Assembly: GCF_022458985.1 (NCBI RefSeq)
Contig: NC_061786.1
Location: 2,403,501-2,467,500, forward strand
Origin: Mugil cephalus
Taxonomy: Eukaryota; Chordata; Actinopteri; Mugiliformes; Mugilidae
DNA length: 64,000 nucleotides
Direction of reading: 5' to 3'
In this document: positions 10,001 through 19,985 of the stretch, piece after piece
How positions within the stretch are numbered: the first letter of the stretch is position 1
Layout: each line of letters opens with the position of its first letter
Made by a program: the position numbers and the translations under genes
The notes under the pieces: generated by a model
What the model was told of the DNA's origin: nothing
The model's database searches: none
Seen by the model: only the letters and a program-made list of their open reading frames with translations

Positions 10001-11621
10001 GTGTTCTCCACGATGCCAGCAGCCATGTGTGCCAGGAAATGTGATGTTGATTGTGTGTTTCTGTTTGTGTACGTGCGCACATATGTGTGTGTAAAGGACA
10101 GTGTGGTAGACTGCCATCTGATAGATCCTGTTAGAAGGCCTACACATTCACCCAGTGGAACCCAAAGAGTGTGTCATCACGGAAACTGGGGGCTGGAGAA
10201 ATTGGACGACATGCTACTGAGGCCTCCCACTGCACAGGTGTGCAACACATATAGTGTCTACACTAAAGTTTAGATAGATTAGCATTTTTTAGAAAAGGAA
10301 GATTAAGGAAAATGTAAGTTAGTCAAAATTTGAATAAATGCCTGAAATGTTTTTTTCCAAGTGAGATTGTTCTGTCTGCTCTAGCTGCACATTTACCTCT
10401 AGTGATCGATGTGGGGAAATAAAGTTATTGAAAATGAAAGTGAATTGATACATCAGCATTAATTTGAGTGTGTCTACTGAGTTATAATTGGCGTACAGGA
10501 AATGACACCTCGAGAAACCAATAGGTGGTTTTGAAGCCGTTTGTTGCCCCAGCCATTGCCGTTTTGGCAGTGTGTGTCTCTAGCTTAACTCCCAGCTGAT
10601 TCAAATAAGAGCAGAGAGGTTTGGTCAGGAGACAGACAGACAGCTAGCAGTACTTGATGGTGTTCCCCCTTTACAGTGGCCAGAAGAGTTCTACATACAT
10701 CTAACATTAAAAGTTAATGGTTTGCTTCATGTTCTGGGCCATTAAATAGTAAAGACAAGGAACATCATGTAACCACGTCCATACATGAAATGCACCTAAA
10801 TAATTTTGCTTTTGACCTAGTCCAAGAATTAAATTATAATAGAATTATAATTTTACCCCTCCACAGTCAAACAAGGTAAAGATGCCGTGATATTTATAAA
10901 TAAATAATGAAAAGGCATTATAACAACAGAAAAATTACATATTTATTAATAATGATAACAATTTTATACAGTTTTGATTCCACATGGGGAAATTTGATTT
11001 CTTAATTTGACTCAACCATTCCTTTACACGGAAGTGTATACGCACAGAGCAGAGAGCTGCCTCTTGTGTAATGAGCAGTTTGGGCGTTAGGTGCTATCTC
11101 AACGCACCTCAGCCATGAACAGGAGGAGGCTACAAACCTGTGACCCTTCAGTCCCAAAGCTGCAGCACTCCGTTATGTAAAACAGTGACAGTTTTGTGTT
11201 CTTGCTGTTTGCCTTATACTGTATGTGTCTGAATTACATTTATATTCCTTCCCAGGATGGACAGAGGAGAGGGAAGGAGGACATTAAGGACAGAGAAGGA
11301 GGAGAGAGGCTACAGGGTGGGTTTGGTGTCTCCTCCCTCCCTCCTCTTATATCTTCTCTACCCTCCTTGCCGTCCCTCACCCAGGTCTGTCGAGCCAGGC
11401 TGGGGGATGAGAGGCCTGTCAGACCCAGCAGCTGTCCAGCAAAGGAGCCCCACAGCAGGGCCGAGGCTCCAGGTGACCTCCCAGTGTCTGAGGCTGCAGA
11501 GCTGCTCCTCCGTGCAGAGGCTCTGCTGCTGGAGAGGAGGGACAGACAGAGACTAGCCAACAGGATGCAGCTGCAGGAGGCGATTGGCAGGCTGGATGAA
11601 CTGGTGTTGATACCACCATAG
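6576..11621 (+). CDS. tedc1: TEDC1, tubulin epsilon and delta complex protein 1 (seven exons)
   Basis: Seven exons splice in phase 0 at every junction: 6576-6716, 7142-7579, 7669-7806, 8617-8685, 9677-9763, 10097-10237 and 11256-11621, giving 459 residues. TEDC1 works with TEDC2 and the delta/epsilon tubulins to build and keep triplet microtubules of centrioles. Visible family signatures are PETFRRAKF (exon 1), SRDLLLALGWLLAAG (end of exon 2), LRRLQWLIGCLRHHGRTLLS (exon 3), ETVFWTWM (exon 5) and the C-terminal helix ending LDELVLIPP, which corresponds to the human C-terminus with IPP. Exon 2 encodes a longer linker between the first two blocks than I recall in mammals. An in-frame ATG at 6549 could add nine residues; 6576 was preferred because MQRSKSS starts the basic N-terminus. 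Low-complexity Arg/Glu and Ser/Pro tracts fill the start of exon 7. The gene is intact. Confidence 0.9.
6993..7055. repeat. (TATC)n microsatellite in TEDC1 intron 1
   Basis: About 15 uninterrupted tetranucleotide units lie 87 bases before the exon 2 acceptor. It is likely polymorphic in length. Confidence 0.95.
8427..8446 (-). promoter_or_regulatory. Tandem nuclear-receptor half-sites (DR1 series)
   Basis: Two perfect TGACCT half-sites and a third partial TGACT copy, each separated by one T, lie in TEDC1 intron 3. Read on the minus strand they are AGGTCA direct repeats with one-base spacing, the site type bound by RXR heterodimers and HNF4. The motif is exact, but similar strings occur in dispersed repeats, so function is not implied. 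Confidence 0.3.
8964..9036 (+). tRNA. tRNA-Met (CAT), elongator type
   Basis: The 73-base sequence folds as a standard tRNA. The acceptor stem GCCTCGT pairs with ACGGGGC (one T-G wobble), the D-stem is GCGC/GCGC, the anticodon loop is CTCATAA with anticodon CAT, and the T-arm is GTGAG-TTCGAGC-CTCAC; the discriminator is A. It matches the vertebrate elongator initiator-distinct tRNA-Met nearly base for base as I recall it. Both internal pol III boxes are intact (A box at tggcgcagtagg, B box around gagttcgagcc) and a TTTT terminator follows at 9040. It lies in intron 4 of TEDC1, sense to it, has no intron and no genomic CCA. Confidence 0.95.
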
Positions 11622-11857
11622 ACTGTTATTTCTTAATAATTAGATGATGCCATTTCGCAGTGGTGAATGAAATGCTCTCATCACATCGATGCAGACTTCT
11701 CTGTTTATTTTCTCATTCAGGATGACGTATGTCACAAATCATGTGCACTAATGTTCAAGGCTCAGATTTTTAAAGAATTTTTTTAGTTTGCCAAAAGTTC
11801 ACTTGAGAGTGGAAATAGATGTTTGGTTCCTCTGTTTTATGTTTTTGCGGTAGCAAA

Positions 11858-11863
11858 ATAAAT
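11858..11863 (+). terminator. AATAAA polyadenylation signal of TEDC1
   Basis: This is the first canonical AATAAA after the TEDC1 stop codon, about 237 bases downstream, in an AT-rich context. Confidence 0.6.
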
Positions 11864-12616
11864 GAGAAAAAAAAGATATATATATACACAAAAACAGTTC
11901 AAAAATGTGTTGTGGTACAAAGAAGAGCAAGCAAATTAGGAGAATATTTACATTTAATAAACTATCCTTAAAAATAATGACATTTCTAAAGTAAAATAAG
12001 TGTAATTTGGGCTCATTGCTGTCTGCTGTTTAGTCCAGGGTCTCAGTGTTGTGTTCTGTCTCTGACTACAACAGTCGACAAATTAGAGACAGCAGCTATT
12101 TTCACTGATACTGCCATTTGTGCACTTTGCGAATTAATGCCGGGGCCCAGATTAGACCGTCTGGTGGGCCGCTTTTGGCCTGCAGGCCGTATGTTTGATA
12201 CCTGTGCATTATATGGTGAAATACAGGAACCATACACTTGTGAGATCATTATGTGTGTGATGTTTTTTTTTCAGAGTGAACTTTAGAGACTATCAGTCGA
12301 GGAAAGTGTCGGTGCTGCCTTTGCAAACAAATTGATTCACCTGCTGTAATAACCCACGTTATGGCAAGAACCACTGAACTCAGTAAAGAGAGATCATTAC
12401 TTCAATACTCGTAGGTTGTTGCAATTTTTAGAACTACTGTTAATGTTTTGAGTGCAGTGGGAGTTGGGGTTGGGGTGCTGCTCTGTGCTTTGCTGGTGAC
12501 ATTGGTGAGGATGTATTCAAAATTCTACAGCTACGTTGCGCTATGCTGTGCAGTTACAAGTTGCTGCTATACAAACTCAAAGAAAAATTACAGACGTCGA
12601 AAACATCTTTTTCATA

Positions 12617-12622
12617 TTTATT
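12617..12622 (-). terminator. AATAAA polyadenylation signal of pth2
   Basis: TTTATT on the plus strand gives AATAAA on the minus strand about 305 bases past the pth2 stop codon. It is the best candidate in the convergent spacer. Confidence 0.5.
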
Positions 12623-12926
12623 AATTCACTAAACAGAATCAGCAGGACAAGCAAACTCACTTCAGATTTCGACATACAAAAACATCTCTATTGTTCATCT
12701 AACCATCTTTTGGGAAATCAATAGCTTCATTACAGTTTTGTAAAGGGATGCAATAAAATAACTGGTGCAAGAAATAGAAATAGTGTTTGATGTTTGTCTT
12801 CTGTTTTCAAAAGTTGTCTGGCTGAACTAACCCTCAAAAGTTTTAAAGGGTTTCTTTTTTTCTAGTTCGGGGTTCAGAGAGTTGCTCTGACACTGAGGTA
12901 AATGTGCTGTACGTGCTGAATTATGA

Positions 12927-14156
12927 CTAAGAATTAACCACCAGTAGTTTCTGCATGTAGGAGTTGAGCCACTTCTGCCTCTCCATGGACGTGAGGAGCT
13001 TACTCTTCTCTCTGAAGGCAGCATCATCAGCCACCACCATGTTCCTCTTCACCATCCCGGCCCCTTGAGACCACTCAGAAGGCCACGGCCCCTCCACGCT
13101 AGTGATGGCAGACCAGACGTTAGAGATTACTGACCAGAAAACAAGCAAGGTACCACAGGGTCCCAGAGTAAAATAGACTGATGTTTTCCTCACAAGCTGC
13201 ATCTGGTCTCACATGTTTCATGACACAAACAAACAAAGATGTTACTGAGAGATTTTAATATTGCTTCCAATATTTGAGCTTCTGTTAAAAGGAACACAAA
13301 TACAAGTACTACACTACAACCAGGAGCCAGTTAGCCTAACATAAAGACTAGAAACAGTAACAAAATCTGTCCCTGCTAAGAAATGGTTCTACACAAACGT
13401 CCTTCAGAACCAACATTTTTTTAATGGATTACACAAAAGCAATGTGGTCCAACTTTGAGGTCACGATCCAACTGGATTGCTTGTATGTTAATGAGACGAA
13501 TAAAGTTGAGGTAATTATATATTTTTTTTAAAAAGTCTTGCGTAATGCAACACCTAATAGTTGTATCCCTAAATGAGTTTAAATGAAAATCTTAAAAAAA
13601 AACATGTAGACATGTGCAAGGACATGACAAGTTTTGAAAAAATGAATGCAGTGTGGCAGCCCTGTTCCTGTTAGATATTATTATTATAAATTCATTTTAG
13701 TGTTTTTTTCCTCTCTGTCCAGTTACCTTGCCTCTGTCCTCTCCGGGGCGAAGAGCCACGCGTCCCTCATCAGCCCTGCCTTGTCTGCTGCTGCTCTGAG
13801 GCTGGGCGCCGACATCATTTGGATGCTCCAATCCCGGAGAGAGATAGAAGGGAAGACCACATCCCAGTCGTCTCGCTTCGCTTCATCTGAATCATCAGGA
13901 CTTCTGGAGTCATACAACGACACATGACTAGGTTTGTTGACGTTAGAGTGTATTACTCTAGTACCACAAAGACAGTAGAAAAAGATTGGAAAATATTCAA
14001 TATTTAACAGCCATAGTTTGCTGCAGCCTTAAGTAGATTTAATAAAAAGCACCTGAGAGGTAGTCGTGGCTGAGGGAAGCCTGATGTCATCAAGGTCATA
14101 CCCAAAATGGTAATCAAGAGGAAGGACATACGAGGGAAAGCTGGAAGCTCAGACAT
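12927..14156 (-). CDS. pth2: Parathyroid hormone 2 / TIP39 neuropeptide precursor (three exons)
   Basis: Three minus-strand exons join in matching phases (AG then T, AG then C): 14053-14156, 13727-13927 and 12927-13098, giving a 158-residue prepropeptide. TIP39 is a neuropeptide ligand of the PTH2 receptor. Exon 1 encodes a signal peptide (hydrophobic core MSFLLITILGMTLMTSG, with Met1 and Met10 both possible starts) and FPQPRLPL. Exon 2 encodes an acidic propeptide with a DWSIQMMSAPSLRAAADKAG helix-like block. Exon 3 carries the Lys-Arg cleavage site and the mature peptide, whose ADDAAFRE and ERQKWLNSYMQKLLV blocks match human TIP39 closely. The base string immediately before the ATG is a pyrimidine-rich tract ending in TAG, so a non-coding 5' exon may be spliced directly in front of the start. 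The gene appears intact. The human gene belongs to the PTH/PTHrP family; the ADDAAFRE block rules out PTH itself. Confidence 0.9.
12930..13043 (-). other. pth2: Mature TIP39 peptide coding segment
   Basis: After Lys-Arg the peptide runs 38 residues from NMVVADDAAFREKSKLL to QKLLVVNS, one shorter than human TIP39, ending at the stop codon. Family-typical positions ADDAAFRE near the N-terminus and WLNSYM.KLLV at the C-terminus are all present. There is no C-terminal Gly for amidation, as expected for this family. Confidence 0.85.
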
Positions 14157-15743
14157 TCTATAAAACAAAAACATCCTTCACATAGTTTTACACGACTTTT
14201 AAATAAACGCTGCTGTTCACTCTCTCTGCTATAATCTCATTTGGATAAATGAGAATAATAGAATAATAATCAAATGAAGAAAAATGAATGCAGTTTGTAT
14301 TCAATTAATTCAGCAGTAAACTGAGACATAACAGCCAAAAGAAAAAAAAAAGTTTGTCAGAACAAGGCCATAACGCTTAAATATCTCTCTTTTTTAACCA
14401 CCAGAGGAGCACTTTCCACAACTTTCCAAAAAAAAAAAAAAGTGGTTTGGTTTAAGGCATGTTATGTTAAATGTCATGTTAAACCTCCTTTTAAAATTTT
14501 GGTCTAATGCAGAGCCTGGAAATACAGCGTCATGCAATCACAGTCACACAAACTGAAGAAAAACCTGTGAAGTAATCTGCACACGAGCCTTAAAGAACCT
14601 TGGCTTCATGCAAATCATTTGGTTGTACAGTTGTCAGCAGTCCAGTAGTTTGACAATTTCTTACCTGCCTCAATCTGTCTGTCTGTAAAAAGTTCGTAGA
14701 AGGAAGCAGCTTCTCGGCGCTGAACTTCAGGTTGGAGGACAGTTGACCAACTAGAAGAGAAGTGTTGCTGGAAGAACCACCACCACGCCACAGCAACAGA
14801 AATTAGTCTGTGCAGAAAGGTACTTTCAGTTTGATCCCCTACCAGTTTCTTGAAGATATGGTTTTATCTCCTCTAAGAAGAAAGAAGTTTCTACTAAAAC
14901 ATAGATTTTTCTATTGTCCTATATTTGTTGCTGCTATGCTGTGAGCAGGTTGATGGTGGCTAAAACCCATCAGTGTCTTGTCTTACATACTTATATACCC
15001 TGGACTGGAGTGCTTTAAGCCCCCATCCCCCTAAACCACCCACGCATATTCTCAAGTGTACCCACCCTTCACCAGATCAATCCCACTCTGAGTTTAGCGT
15101 GCAAGAAGACAATCCTTGTGGAAGTGTAAGTTAGCTTGTTAGTGTCCTGTTTCAAAGACTCTTAGTCATGGCAGTGTCGTAGAGAGCCCAGCATCTTATT
15201 ACTGAAAATCATTATAGTGCTGGTGTGTATATACGTGCAAGAGTGTTCATTCATACTCTATGGATGAACCAAGGATACATGTTTCTCTCAATGAAATTGC
15301 TTGTCTGCAATACACAGTGGCAAAAAATGGACCTGACATCCGCAATGGAATATTAAGATAAAGTAAAACCTTGTAAAATTGAAAGTCATCCTGGAATATT
15401 TATTGTTATTATCATTATTATTTTAATGGAATTGACAGAATCTCAAATAAACTTGATGTGGAATTTTAGTCTCATTTTCTCAGAATTCATGTTTAGTCTT
15501 TAAAATAACTGCTAGTGTCTACTCTATGTTTACCAGCTGGTAGTGTAGTGGAAACGTCCGTTTGAAATTAAGAAACCAGTACGCTCTGGTCTCTCTGCAT
15601 GCTTAATTCAGCATCTATAGCACAGATACCGAAAGTAGCTAATGAGCAAAGAATAAAAAACTTTAAATGAACATGCAAATATACCACACTGAATAATAAT
15701 CATCATAATCACACATAATGATCAAATTACTACATCGATTAAA
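14157..15743. other. pth2 upstream region
   Basis: This separates pth2 from a Tc1-like element. It is AT-rich with short A-runs. I see no coding exon. A transcription start or non-coding 5' exon for pth2 should lie here, but I could not place it. Confidence 0.4.
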
Positions 15744-16894
15744 CAGTTAGGTCCACAAATATTTGATCACTGACACAAGTGTTGTTATATTAGCTCTATA
15801 CCAAAAAAATGTTAAAGATACAGTTATATTATCAATATGGGCTTAAAGTGCAGATCTCAGCTCTAATTTGAAGGTATTTATATTCAGATCGGAGGAAGGG
15901 TTTAGGAATTAAATCTCTGTAATTTGTAGCTGTAAAAGTAACTGGACAGCTGACTCAAAAGCTCTTCCATGGGCTGCATGGGCTATTCCCTCATTAATCC
16001 TTCATCATTTAACCAGGCAGAAGATCTGAAGTTGATTCTAGGTGTGGCATTTGGAAGGTGTTGCTGTGAACCCACATGTGGTCAAAGGAGATTAAAATGA
16101 AAGTACAACAGACTAGACAAAAAAAAAAAAGACAAACTCCATCAGAGAGATAGCTGCAATATCAGGAGTGGCGAAATCATCAGTTTGGTACATTCTGAGA
16201 ATAAAAGAGCACATTGGTGAGCTCAAGAACTCAAAAGGGCCTGGACGTCTACGGAAGACAACAGTGGTGGATGATCGTAGGTTTCTTTTCACAATGAATA
16301 AAAACGCCTTCACAAGGTCCAACCAAGTGAAGAACACTCTCCAGGAAGTAAGTGTATCAGTATCTAATGCTACCAAATAAAGATTTCATGAGAGCAAATG
16401 CAGACGATTCACCACAAGGTGCAAACCATCAATCAGCCTCAAAAATAGAAAGTCCAGATTAGACATCAAAGACTCCAGCCCAGTTCTAGAACAGCATTCT
16501 TTGGACTGATGAAACTAAGATCAATCTGAACCAGAATGATGGGAAGATGAAAGTATGCAGAATCAAACAGACAAATTCTCAAGTGTATAGGGATATATTT
16601 TCTGCTCAAATTCAGCCAAATGCAGCAAAGTTTATTGGACAGTGCTACACAGCACTAACAGACAATGGTCCCAAACATGCTACAAAAGAATATTCTGCAA
16701 TGTCTGAGTCAATCACTAGATGTCCACCCGATAGCATGCATTTCACTTGACAAAACTTAAGGCGGAAAGCAAGCAACAAACAAGCAACAACTGAAGAATT
16801 GTTGCTAGTAAAGTTTCATAGGATTATTTTGTTTAACCACTTGATTTAAACCTGAAACATTGTGTCATTGTCCAAATATTTCTGGGCGTAACTG
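15744..16894 (+). mobile_element. Degenerate Tc1-like DNA transposon
   Basis: The ends are inverted repeats: CAGTTAGGTCCACAAATATT at the left and, reverse complemented, CAGTTACGCCCAGAAATATT at the right, both followed by a GACA-like motif. Inside, on the plus strand, transposase pieces appear in order: VAKSSVWYILRIKEHIGELK, then KGPGRLRKTTVVDDRR (a typical basic hinge), NQVKNTLQEVSVSVS, later TTRCKPSISLKNRKSRLD, DETKINLNQNDGK around the first catalytic Asp, and SAQIQPNAAKFIGQCYTAL. Stops and frameshifts break it and part of the catalytic core is deleted. The 1.15 kb length is shorter than the 1.3-1.6 kb of complete family members. Confidence 0.85.
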
Positions 16895-16904
16895 TATATT
16901 CAGT

Positions 16905-17235
16905 CATATAGTCAGGCATAACATTATGACCACCTTCTTAGTATTGTTTAGGTCTCCCTTGTGCCTCAGGTGTGACTCATCAGAGAATGGACATGGACCT
17001 TCTGAGGGAGTCCTGTGGTGTCTGGTAATAGGATGTTGTTAGTGGGGGTCTTTGGGTCATGTGGGTTGAGGGGAGGGGCCTAGAGGGGGATCTAGTGAAT
17101 GTGGAGGCCAGGTCAACACTTTGTGCTGTTCTTCATGGTTTTTGAGTTGTTCCCGATGTGTTTTTGTGTGTGTGTGTCTCGGTCAGGCTGCATCCAACTG
17201 GGGATGGCTGCTGCCATCAAGGAGTATCATTGCTG
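16905..17235 (+). repeat. Dispersed 'gtcaggcataacattatgacc' repeat, copy 1
   Basis: The segment begins with the family start (tcaggcataacattatgacc), continues through 'ggtctcccttgtgcctc..gtgactcatcagagaatgg' and ends around 'ggctgcatccaactggggatggctgctgccatcaaggag'. The same ordered blocks recur at about 36.0, 38.6, 57.4 and 59.7 kb. The antisense reading includes a peptide like CPFSDESQLFWRHKGDLHN, suggesting a decayed Tc1-type element. It sits directly after the Tc1 element above. Confidence 0.75.
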
Positions 17236-19985
17236 AACAATGTCCACCACCCTCTACATGACACCATAGTCAGACAGAGAAGTTCTTTCAATGACAGGCT
17301 GCTGCTGTCTCTGTCCTGTTCACCATCTCCATTTTTCATATGTTTGAGGTGTTGTGGAGTCGTATAGCCTGAGGGACAAATGGCCTCCTCAACCTAGAGA
17401 GTAGAGACGGCAGCTTGTCACTGAAAGTTGTGTAGAGGGCAGTGGACTTTGATTGCCTCTGCCACCAGTGCCAGCGTATCCAGCTCTGTCCCTACCTCAG
17501 AGCCTGCCCTCCTTATCAGCGAGGTGCAGCGAGGAAATAAAGACACCAATGACCTTTCTTGCATACAGAGTCTATGTAAGTCCACCAGTCCAGTTTTTGA
17601 TCCAGAGGAAGACCCAGGGTATCTCTACACAGTCCCCATTGATGGCTACAGGCTCAAGGTGGGACCTGAACCCCCAGACATCCGCTCCCATGTCTTCCAG
17701 CTCACTGTACTGGCTTTCTGGATGGAAGAGAGTCTAACTCTACCATCTAGTTTAAGATACTGAGATGCAGAGGAATTAAAAAAGGTCTACCTCTGACGGC
17801 TGTTTTTACTTCCTGGTATCTGCTTCTAGCTGCCATTCAGGAAAATGGTTTTTAAATTTGCACACTCCAAATGTTAATCCTCTGTTTACCATAACGGTCA
17901 TATGAGTAAATTAACCACTGAGTAGCATCATCAGTACACTTTTGATTTTCTTTTTAAAAGTTGTAAGAGTTGATCCTATGTTAGTGCACAACCATCTTTC
18001 ACAATCTCTGCAACTGAGAAGAGTCTTGAGACAATTTGTTTTGTTATTGGCGCTATACAAATAAAACTGAATTGAATTGAACCAGTGTACATTGATGCAG
18101 CATAGTGTCATGGGGTCAATCTTATTGTTACAACTCCACTATTCTGTTTTGATCCCAACTTCTATTGTCTGAAGTATCAGAAACATCAGTTCCATTGAAC
18201 ATTTTCACTCTTGCACTACGCCATGTCATTTCATTCATCATATCAATTTACTTTTTTTTAGAGAAGGCCATTCTCTCTAAGACAACCTGGATAATGCACC
18301 TGTAGACAAAAGCTTTTCTTTGATCTGGTACTGATAGTAGGCTTTTACTCCAACAGGACAGTGCTACATAGTAAATATTTCATTTTAGATAAATGTGCTC
18401 TGGCTTCTCTGTTACATTCAGTGGTGGCATCTCAGATTCTAGTGAGTTTGTTGACATTTAAGTCCACAAACACACTAGGCCTACCGTATATAGACACCTT
18501 GTTAGATTCTTTGCCTCTGGGTCTGTGTGTGGATGCCTGCTGGAATAGAAAGAAGACCAAGGGTGAAACGGTGGAGACTGTTCGTGGCAGGAAGTTTGTC
18601 ACCATTTAAGGACCTCGTTATAGGCCTTGTTGGAAATAATGACCTGCAGACAGGAAGCAGGTGGCCTTAACAATGGCTCCGCAACTCAGATTTTACAAAG
18701 GATAACAAGCTTCAAACACGATGCCTGAGTCACCTCACGCTCCACATGTTCTCATCAGAAATCCTGTCCACTCCCATCTGGGTCCCCATCACTAAATTGT
18801 TTTGGGGTTCATCAAAAGGAAATGATATTTATAGACAAGGATCAATTTCTGTGGTCAGCGTGGACCACAAGTACTATCCATCGTTACAAGACATTCAGAG
18901 GATTCAGAAAGTCTTCAAACCCTACCCATTATTAGGAAAATCAGCCCATGATCAGCAGTTACGGGAGATGTTTAGTTGCTGTTACTGCCGCAAAATGGGG
19001 TCATGTGTGAAAATCTGCTAAAACTGAATAACTTGTGTGCAGAAATGTTGAAAATTCAGAGGGGAGCAAACACTTTTATACAGCGCGGTTTGTCTAACTA
19101 TAGTTCCATTTTGTGTCTCTTCATAGTTTTGATAATATAAATAGAATAAAGACAAAACATCACATGAGAAGGGTTGTCACACCAATAGAGAATGATAATG
19201 TAATACTGTAGGAACTTTACTTTAGTGTCTACAAAACCAACACACAGCGTAAACAAGTTAAAAAAGCTGGTTTATTTACAACACAATCAGTATAAGAGTT
19301 GATAACTTGTTGATACTTGTTGACTTTTTGGACCACATCACTGCTATCTATGCTTTATGTATAAAAACTCAAAAGCTGTTTCCCCGTTAAGGTGTTTTAG
19401 AACAATACTCATCTACTGAACTGTGGTGGACTGAACTCAGAACCAGCCCACTACTGCTTGAAGTAGAACGTTAGAACATCAGAGAGATTAACACCCAGTA
19501 TCGTAGAGTATAGACAGAATAAACATGATCATACACTATAGCATGTGCACCATTACATGTATTTTTACATTCTAGGAAACCACATCCTCCTGCAGTCCCT
19601 GGAGTTCCAGACCCCGTGCTGGGATACAAAATCAGTCTTTCACCTCTTTCATTTCATTTTGTCACTGCTCTCTTTGTTGATGCTCGTAGAACGTAGCATC
19701 AGACCAGTCAGACACTGAACTCACATTAAATTAATTGAAATAAGTGGTCCTACACCTGTTTCATCACTAACTATATTTTGTGTTACCCTGCCTGCACTAA
19801 TCCACAACAGCTGGGCTTTGTTTGTTTGGTCTTCAATTAGATATGGGAGACCTGACATCAAGACACATGTTTAAATTTTGCTCCCCGCTTCCTTGTGTCG
19901 ATGCAGTCACCCACAATAACACTGTCAGCCACAGCGGTGTAGTTACCATAGCGATACAGCACTTGTCTCTGTGCTGCTGCACCAG
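17236..19985. other. Intergenic region between Tc1 element and rin3 3' end
   Basis: No exon could be supported. A LINE tail lies near 18.0 kb. Two long open frames around 17.43-17.76 kb look like old retrotransposon sequence rather than a gene. The rin3 3' UTR should occupy the right end, with a minus-strand AATAAA (plus TTTATT at 19271-19276) about 710 bases past the stop codon. Confidence 0.4.
18000..18085 (+). repeat. LINE 3' tail with (TTGAA)-type end
   Basis: The string 'tcttgagacaatttgttttg' then 'ttattggcgctatacaaa' and a terminal 'aaactgaattgaattga' is the recognised teleost LINE/SINE tail. The same tail appears in opposite orientation at 49.74-49.82 kb. Confidence 0.65.

Larger units (their letters stand above)
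11640..12926. other. TEDC1 3' UTR and convergent spacer to pth2
   Basis: This spacer separates the stop codons of two genes transcribed toward each other. It contains the 3' UTR of TEDC1, its poly(A) signal and that of pth2. A short piece near 12130-12210 ('gggccgcttttggcctgcaggccgtatgtttgatacc') looks like a dispersed-repeat end. No coding exon seen. Confidence 0.6.

Noticed and set aside
17428..17763. Plus-strand frame of 111 residues.
   Set aside because: Two overlapping frames give similar lengths and neither resembles a known protein; likely old retrotransposon debris.
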